64,000 nucleotides of DNA from contig NZ_LT906436.1 of NCBI RefSeq assembly GCF_900187225.1, positions 1,426,001-1,490,000 on the forward strand, written 5' to 3'. Shown piece by piece: positions 59,527 to 64,000 of the stretch; positions within the stretch are counted from its first letter, which is position 1; every line of letters begins with the position of its first letter. Made by a program: the position numbers and the translations under genes. The DNA is from Listeria monocytogenes. Its GTDB lineage: Bacteria; Bacillota; Bacilli; Lactobacillales; Listeriaceae. Below the pieces are notes generated by a model, which worked only from the letters and a program-made list of their open reading frames with translations, ran no database searches and was not told where the DNA came from.

Positions 59527-60009
59527 TTAAGATGCAGTGATTTTTTCGATTTTAACGCTCATGTCACCAGCTGGTGTTTGGATAGTTACTTCTTCCCCTT
59601 CTTTATGCCCAAGTAAACCTTTGGCAATTGGAGAATCATTAGAAATTTTACCTTCAAACGGGTCTGCTTCAGCGCTACCTACGATGGTATAAGTTTCTTC
59701 TTCTCCGTCTGGTAGTTCAATGAAAGTAACTGTGTTTCCTAGTGTTACTAAACCATTATGCGCTTCTGCTGCATCAATGATTTGTGCGTTACGAATCATA
59801 TTTTCAATAGTAGTGATACGACCTTCAACAAAAGCTTGTTCGTCTTTTGCGGAATCATACTCGGAGTTCTCCGATAAGTCACCAAAACTACGGGCAATTT
59901 TAATCCGTTCTACTACTTCTTTACGTTTTACTGTCTTTAATTCTTGTAATTCATTTTCTAATTTTGCTTTCCCATCTAGGGTCATTGGAAATACTTTTTC
60001 TGTCGCCAA
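59527..60009 (-). CDS. greA: Transcription elongation factor GreA
   Basis: Rescues backtracked RNA polymerase by stimulating transcript cleavage. The 160-aa protein has an N-terminal coiled coil ending in the acidic tip ([18 protein letters not shown]) and a C-terminal FKBP-like domain ([26 protein letters not shown]). TTG start after AAGGAG. A 190-base gap separates it from udk. Confidence 0.96.
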
Positions 60010-60050
60010 TCGATTTCGCTCCTTTTTGTTTGTTCATTATTGTATAGAAA

Positions 60051-60074
60051 AGCACGGAGATATCGCTCCGCACC
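60051..60074 (-). other. Hairpin in the greA leader
   Basis: A 5-bp GC-rich stem (60055-60059 with 60066-60070) followed by TGCTTTTC on the minus strand, about 45 bases before greA. It could be the terminator of udk or an attenuator. The rest of 60010-60202 shows no gene. Confidence 0.35.
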
Positions 60075-60202
60075 TTCATCAAAAATATTACTACTCGTCA
60101 GAAAGATTAACATGCCACGCTAGAAATAGCAAGCAATTGTCTCTCTTTTTACTAGGAAAATTTTACCTTAATTTTCTCTATTTGACAAGTGATACCTGTT
60201 GT

Positions 60203-60832
60203 TTAAACATGTTTTTGCAAGATGGATTCAATTTTTGTTGTCATTAAGTCGATTGCTACGTGATTCTCTCCGCCTTCTGGAATAATAATATCGGCAAATT
60301 TTTTCGTTGGTTCGATGAATTCGTTGTGCATTGGCTTAACAACAGAAAGATATTGCTCGATAACGGAATCCATTGTCCGACCACGTTCTTTCATATCGCG
60401 TAAAAGTCTGCGAATAAAACGAATATCATCATCGGTATCCACATATACTTTAATATCCATTAAATCCCTAAGGCGTTTATCTTCTAAAATTAAAATTCCT
60501 TCTAAAATAATAACTTCTCTAGGTTCTTGGATTTCTACTTCTGTTTTTCGCGTATATTTGGCATAATCATAAATCGGCTTTTCTATGGTTTCGTAGCGAC
60601 GCAGTGCGGCAATATGTGAAATAAGTAAATCCGTATCAAAAGCTAGTGGATGATCATAATTTACTTTTAATCTATCTTCAAAACTAATATTGGCTTGATC
60701 GTGATAATAGACATCTTGAGCAATCATCAAAATCGAGTGCCCGCTAAAATGATCACAAATGGCTTTCGTTACACTAGTTTTACCAGAACCTGAACCGCCA
60801 GTTACGCCGACTACGATTGGTTTTTTTGTCAT
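60203..60832 (-). CDS. udk: Uridine kinase
   Basis: Phosphorylates uridine and cytidine in pyrimidine salvage. The 209-aa protein has Walker [19 protein letters not shown], and the YxKYTR/lid region. ATG after TGGAGG; it overlaps the yrrM stop (ATGA). Confidence 0.96.
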   Translation of the reverse strand: MTKKPIVVGVTGGSGSGKTSVTKAICDHFSGHSILMIAQDVYYHDQANISFEDRLKVNYDHPLAFDTDLLISHIAALRRYETIEKPIYDYAKYTRKTEVEIQEPREVIILEGILILEDKRLRDLMDIKVYVDTDDDIRFIRRLLRDMKERGRTMDSVIEQYLSVVKPMHNEFIEPTKKFADIIIPEGGENHVAIDLMTTKIESILQKHV

Positions 60833-61482
60833 GATACGCCTCCAGTTTTCTTTCTTTTGGAAATAGATAGGCCGTCCCCTAGCGGAATGGTCGTTGTTTC
60901 AAAATCAGGATGCGTCACTAAAAAATCGTTAAAATGGCGCATTTTCCTAGCAACACGTAATTTGCGTTGTTTTTCTGGTGTCATATCTAGCGCTAACCCT
61001 TTAAAAAGAACATTATCACTATAAATAACGCCATTTTCAGCTAAAGAATCGGTATAAATATGGAAAAATTTCTCATATTGCGCTTTGGCTGCATCAATAA
61101 AGATTGCGTCAAATGGACCGTGAGCCAAAATTTCTTCAGCTCCTTCAATAGCATCTGTTAATAAAACTTTCACTCTGTCATTAGCCCCGTAGCGCTGAAT
61201 ATTATGTATTGCTTGCTTATATCGTTCTTCGTCGCGCTCAACCGTGATAATCTCTGCATCAGGAAGTTTATCTGCCATTTTTAAAGCGGAGTAACCAATG
61301 GCCGTCCCAAGCTCCAATATGCGCTTTGGTTTTTGGATATCTAAAATCTGTAATAAGCAGTACAAAGAATCTGGTTCCATAATCGGTACTTCATTTTCCT
61401 TCGCATACGCCTCTAATTCTTCAAAAAAAGGACTGCTCTTAGGAATGTTTTTTAATAAATAATCATGAATAATATCATTCAC
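60829..61482 (-). CDS. yrrM: O-methyltransferase, YrrM type
   Basis: SAM-dependent methyltransferase family 3; related bacterial enzymes modify tRNA hydroxyuridine, but the substrate is unproven. The 217-aa protein has [30 protein letters not shown] and [17 protein letters not shown] start after GGGGATC. It lies between mltG and udk. Confidence 0.87.
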   Translation of the reverse strand: MNDIIHDYLLKNIPKSSPFFEELEAYAKENEVPIMEPDSLYCLLQILDIQKPKRILELGTAIGYSALKMADKLPDAEIITVERDEERYKQAIHNIQRYGANDRVKVLLTDAIEGAEEILAHGPFDAIFIDAAKAQYEKFFHIYTDSLAENGVIYSDNVLFKGLALDMTPEKQRKLRVARKMRHFNDFLVTHPDFETTTIPLGDGLSISKRKKTGGVS

Positions 61483-61513
61483 TGCTAGTGATCCCCTATC
61501 TTAACAAACAAAG

Positions 61514-61552
61514 CACCTGCCAAAAACATGCTAAACATGCTTCTGACAAGTG
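61514..61552 (-). terminator. Long hairpin between mltG and yrrM
   Basis: A 17-bp stem with four G-U pairs (61514-61530 with 61536-61552), followed by CTTTGTTTG on the minus strand. The U-run is interrupted, so termination may be incomplete. Confidence 0.6.
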
Positions 61553-61558
61553 GTTGTT

Positions 61559-62629
61559 TTAATTATTTTTCGTAATATGCTCTTCTTTTAGTTTATTGTG
61601 CTCTTCTAATGTTTTAGAGAAGTATACTTTACCAGTTTTTGTATTTGCTAAGAAGTATAGGTAATCACTTTTTTCTGGATAAAGTGCTGCTTCCATCGAA
61701 GAGTCTCCACTATTTGAAATTGGACCTGGTGGTAATCCATTGTTTTTGTATGTGTTGTATGGTGAATCGACTTCTAAATCTTTGTAAGTCGTTTTACTTT
61801 TGTGTTCACCAAGCGCATAAAGAACAGTTGGATCTGTCTGCAAGCGCATATCTTTTGCTAAACGATTATAAAATACACTAGCAATCATTTTGCGATCTAC
61901 GTTTTCAGTTGCTTCTTTTTCGATAATGGAAGACATCGTTAAGAATTTGTGTACGGACATTTTTTGTTTTGTTAGTTCATCACGGTACTTGGCAATGTTT
62001 ACATCTGTTGCTTTGACCATCTCTGTAATAATTTGTTCTGCAGATACATCTGTTCCTTTGAAAGTGTACGTAGCTGGGTATAAATAACCTTCTAATGGAT
62101 GTTTAATAGATTTATTTAACACATCATTAGTTACCGTTTCTGGATATGCTTTAATCATAGAAGCAACAAATTCGGGATCATCCATTGTTTTAAGTACATC
62201 TGCTTTTTTTAGTTTTGGTTGATAAGCAACAATTCTATCAGCAATTTGGTCTAACGTGTAGCCTTCTGGAATGACTAGTTTGGCAGGTGCCACCGTTTTT
62301 CCTTCTTGCATTTTTTTAACGATTTGATCCGTGTTCATTGCGGGGCTTAATTCATAATTTCCCGCTTTTAAATTTGTATCATTATTATATTTTACATAAA
62401 ACGAGAAAATAGAAGCATTATTAATTACTTTTTTATCTTCTAAAATGGTAGAAATGTCTGAGATACTAGAGCCTGCTGGGATTTCAACGGTGATTTTCTC
62501 TTTGCTTGCTTCATCTTTTGGTTCTAGTTGCGATTTTACATAATAATAACCTGAAAAAGTTGCAATCACTAAAATTAAAATAATAATAGAAATAATAATT
62601 GTAATCTTCTTACCTTTTGTATTCTTCAT
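61559..62629 (-). CDS. mltG: Endolytic murein transglycosylase MltG (YceG family)
   Basis: Membrane-anchored lytic transglycosylase thought to cut nascent peptidoglycan strands. The 356-aa protein has one N-terminal membrane segment (about 10-28), a LysM-like domain (about 45-115), and the YceG catalytic domain with SSIIEKEAT, whose glutamate is the active-site residue, and VFYNRLAKDMRLQTDPTVLY. ATG at 62629 after GAGGTC. Confidence 0.92.
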   Translation of the reverse strand: MKNTKGKKITIIISIIILILVIATFSGYYYVKSQLEPKDEASKEKITVEIPAGSSISDISTILEDKKVINNASIFSFYVKYNNDTNLKAGNYELSPAMNTDQIVKKMQEGKTVAPAKLVIPEGYTLDQIADRIVAYQPKLKKADVLKTMDDPEFVASMIKAYPETVTNDVLNKSIKHPLEGYLYPATYTFKGTDVSAEQIITEMVKATDVNIAKYRDELTKQKMSVHKFLTMSSIIEKEATENVDRKMIASVFYNRLAKDMRLQTDPTVLYALGEHKSKTTYKDLEVDSPYNTYKNNGLPPGPISNSGDSSMEAALYPEKSDYLYFLANTKTGKVYFSKTLEEHNKLKEEHITKNN

Positions 62630-62719
62630 TTTAGACCTCATTTCATTGAAAACAATTCTAATCTATTATACCGATTATCATAAAAAAATGCTATTCAATA
62701 CGGAAAATTTTCTTAAAAA

Positions 62720-62748
62720 GTGACGTTTTTATGTTTTTTCGGTATAAT
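62720..62748 (+). promoter_or_regulatory. Promoter of the DedA gene
   Basis: GTGACG-N17-TATAAT, about 84 bases before the DedA ATG. A divergent TATAAT for mltG lies near 62668-62673. Confidence 0.55.
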
Positions 62749-62831
62749 AAATAGCGTGATTTAACGAACAAGACAGAATCAGTCAAAGACTTGCTTCTGC
62801 CAATTAATTAAATATTGAAGGAGTCTTTTGG

Positions 62832-63458
62832 ATGTTACATACGTTAATACAAAGTTTGCAAGATTTCACGATGTGGTTAGTAGATTCACTTGGTCACTGG
62901 GGAATTTTCCTCGGAATGCTGATTGAAAGTGTTTGTATTCCGCTACCTAGTGAAGTCATTATGCTATTTGGTGGATTTATGGCGGAAGCTGGGAAATTAA
63001 ATTTTTGGCTCGTTGTCTTTGCTGGGATTTCTGGTAACTTAGTAGGTTCACTGATTGCTTATTACATAGGTAAATTCGGCGGTAGAGCTTTAGTCCTGAA
63101 ATTTGGGAAGTATATTTTCTTAAATGTAAAACACCTAGATAAAGCAGAACTTTGGTTCGGTCGTTACGGAGCAAGAGCTGTATTTTTCGGCCGCGTATTA
63201 CCAGTTATTCGGACATTTATTTCGTTACCCGCCGGCATTGCGAAAATGAATGTGTGGAAATTTATTATATACACGATTTTAGGTTGTATTCCGTGGAACA
63301 TTTTTCTTACATGGCTTGGTTATTCCTTAGCTTCTAATTGGAGCGTCGTGGAAAAATATACGCGACCAATAAGCTATTTAATGTTAGCTTTAGTTATTGC
63401 CATCGTTGTCTACCTTGCTTACAAAGTATGGAATAAACGTGCTAGAAACGCAAAATAA
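62832..63458 (+). CDS. DedA family membrane protein
   Basis: VTT-domain membrane protein; DedA proteins include flippases for undecaprenyl phosphate and phosphatidylethanolamine. The 208-aa protein has about five hydrophobic segments, the re-entrant-loop motif ESVCIPLPSEVIM, and the second signature GRVLPVIRTFISLPAGIAKM. ATG after AAGGAG. Exact substrate unknown. Confidence 0.9.
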   Translation: MLHTLIQSLQDFTMWLVDSLGHWGIFLGMLIESVCIPLPSEVIMLFGGFMAEAGKLNFWLVVFAGISGNLVGSLIAYYIGKFGGRALVLKFGKYIFLNVKHLDKAELWFGRYGARAVFFGRVLPVIRTFISLPAGIAKMNVWKFIIYTILGCIPWNIFLTWLGYSLASNWSVVEKYTRPISYLMLALVIAIVVYLAYKVWNKRARNAK

Positions 63459-63498
63459 AAAGCATGTCTTGACAGTTTTTGTCAGGACATGCTTTTTT
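63457..63498. terminator. Bidirectional terminator between the DedA and DUF1292 genes
   Basis: An 18-bp stem with one mismatch or wobble (63457-63474 with 63480-63497), outer A- and T-runs. Confidence 0.9.
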
Positions 63499-63502
63499 AA
63501 TA

Positions 63503-63805
63503 TTATTCTTCGTCTTCGTCAGCTAGGAATGTAGCAAGGATTTCTTCAATCATATCCCATTCTTCATCTGTTTCAACAGGTTTAAGTTGACCTTGTTTAC
63601 CTTCTTCATCTTGGATATAGCTAGATGCAAGGATTTCGATTTCTTCGTCTTCCCCTTTACCTGCTGGGAAATATAATACGTAAGATTTGTCAAAGTCTTC
63701 GGAATCAAAGTCAAAAAGAATTTCGTAAGCTTCTTCTTTTCCTTCTTCGTTTGTAATCCAAATAATATTTTCTTCTTCATGATTATGGTTATGTTCTTCT
63801 GCCAT
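63503..63805 (-). CDS. DUF1292 acidic protein (YrzB family)
   Basis: Unknown function; a 100-aa, strongly acidic, soluble protein with an N-terminal H/E stretch and the DUF1292 body ([22 protein letters not shown]). ATG at 63805 after GAGGTG. It follows ruvX, as in B. subtilis yrzL-yrrK-yrzB. Confidence 0.9.
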
Positions 63806-63820
63806 TAAATTCACCTCAAA

Positions 63821-64000
63821 TTAATTAGTAGTGTCCAAATAGGACTGTAAAATCATTACTGCAGCTAACTTATCAATTACTTCTTTTCGTTTTTTACGCG
63901 AAACATCTGCTTCAATCAAAGTTCTTTCAGCGGCAGAAGTGGTCAAACGTTCATCCCAAAGCACAACAGGCAAACCGATTCTCGCCTCAAGTACTTCAGC
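63821..64000 (-). CDS. ruvX: Holliday junction resolvase-like protein RuvX, C-terminal part
   Basis: Putative RNase H-fold nuclease of the YqgF/RuvX family, implicated in 16S rRNA processing. The last 59 codons are present: [21 protein letters not shown], then [25 protein letters not shown]. The DERLTT motif is diagnostic. The gene continues past the right edge. It ends 15 bases before the DUF1292 start. Confidence 0.93.
   Translation of the reverse strand, partial: AEVLEARIGLPVVLWDERLTTSAAERTLIEADVSRKKRKEVIDKLAAVMILQSYLDTTN

Noticed and set aside
59720-60247. A 175-codon plus-strand open frame over greA and the udk end
   Set aside because: It covers the intact greA gene on the other strand and lacks a ribosome site; its product resembles no family I know.

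Overview
The window looks like chromosomal DNA from a low-GC Firmicute of the genus Listeria, most likely L. monocytogenes. Gene content and order match my memory of the L. monocytogenes stretch from dapA to ruvX. The species call rests on recalled synteny and on both terminal MEP-pathway genes (ispG, ispH), which L. innocua is reported to lack; no search was run. All 68 genes listed are housekeeping or core accessory genes. I see no prophage, insertion sequence, transposon, CRISPR array, rRNA or tRNA. Most genes lie on the minus strand. The plus-strand genes are DUF1189, ispG-azlC-azlD, ispH, a hypothetical gene beside recO, a merR gene, rpsT, pepF and dedA.

Layout. 1-4957: asd-dapG-dapA (lysine/DAP synthesis) and a class B PBP. 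5087-9075: sodA, a DUF1189 membrane protein, ispG and the AzlCD exporter pair. 9157-12210: prsA and the zinc operon zurA-zurM-zurR with its Zur box. 12353-15510: cshB-nfo-ppaC. 15656-19711: ispH, a Nif3-like gene, trmK and rpoD. 19806-26399: dnaG, yqxD, yqfL, glyS and glyQ, the last two behind a glycine T-box. 26424-34161: recO, a hypothetical gene, era-cdd-dgkA-ybeY-pgpH-phoH, yqeY and rpsU. 34359-40989: the heat-shock operon hrcA-grpE-dnaK-dnaJ-prmA-rsmE behind a CIRCE operator. 41095-46276: hemW, an SDR gene with a divergent MerR regulator, lepA and rpsT. 46362-50952: holA and comEC-comEB-comEA. 51055-56097: yqeG-yqeH-aroE-yhbY-nadD-yqeK-rsfS-yqeM. 56259-64000: pepF, mtnN, yrrS, greA, udk, yrrM, mltG, dedA, a DUF1292 gene and the 3' end of ruvX.

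How the genes work together. The dense minus-strand operons combine replication (dnaG, holA), transcription (rpoD, greA), ribosome biogenesis and translation (era, yqeH, rsfS, yhbY, ybeY, lepA, rpsU, rpsT, rsmE, prmA, glyQS), protein folding, and cell envelope synthesis (PBP, dgkA, mltG, dapA/asd). Many starts overlap the upstream stop by 1-35 bases, implying translational coupling. The order closely follows Bacillus subtilis, but sporulation genes are missing at several junctions, as expected for a non-sporulating lineage.

I found no convincing new multi-gene system. The best second looks are regulatory: a strong promoter inside a large inverted repeat, followed by a short terminator-bounded leader ahead of yqxD-dnaG-rpoD; a MerR-SDR module whose two opposed promoters both have 19-bp spacers over one dyad; a 22-bp inverted repeat wrapped around the hrcA promoter; and an unusual comEC start.
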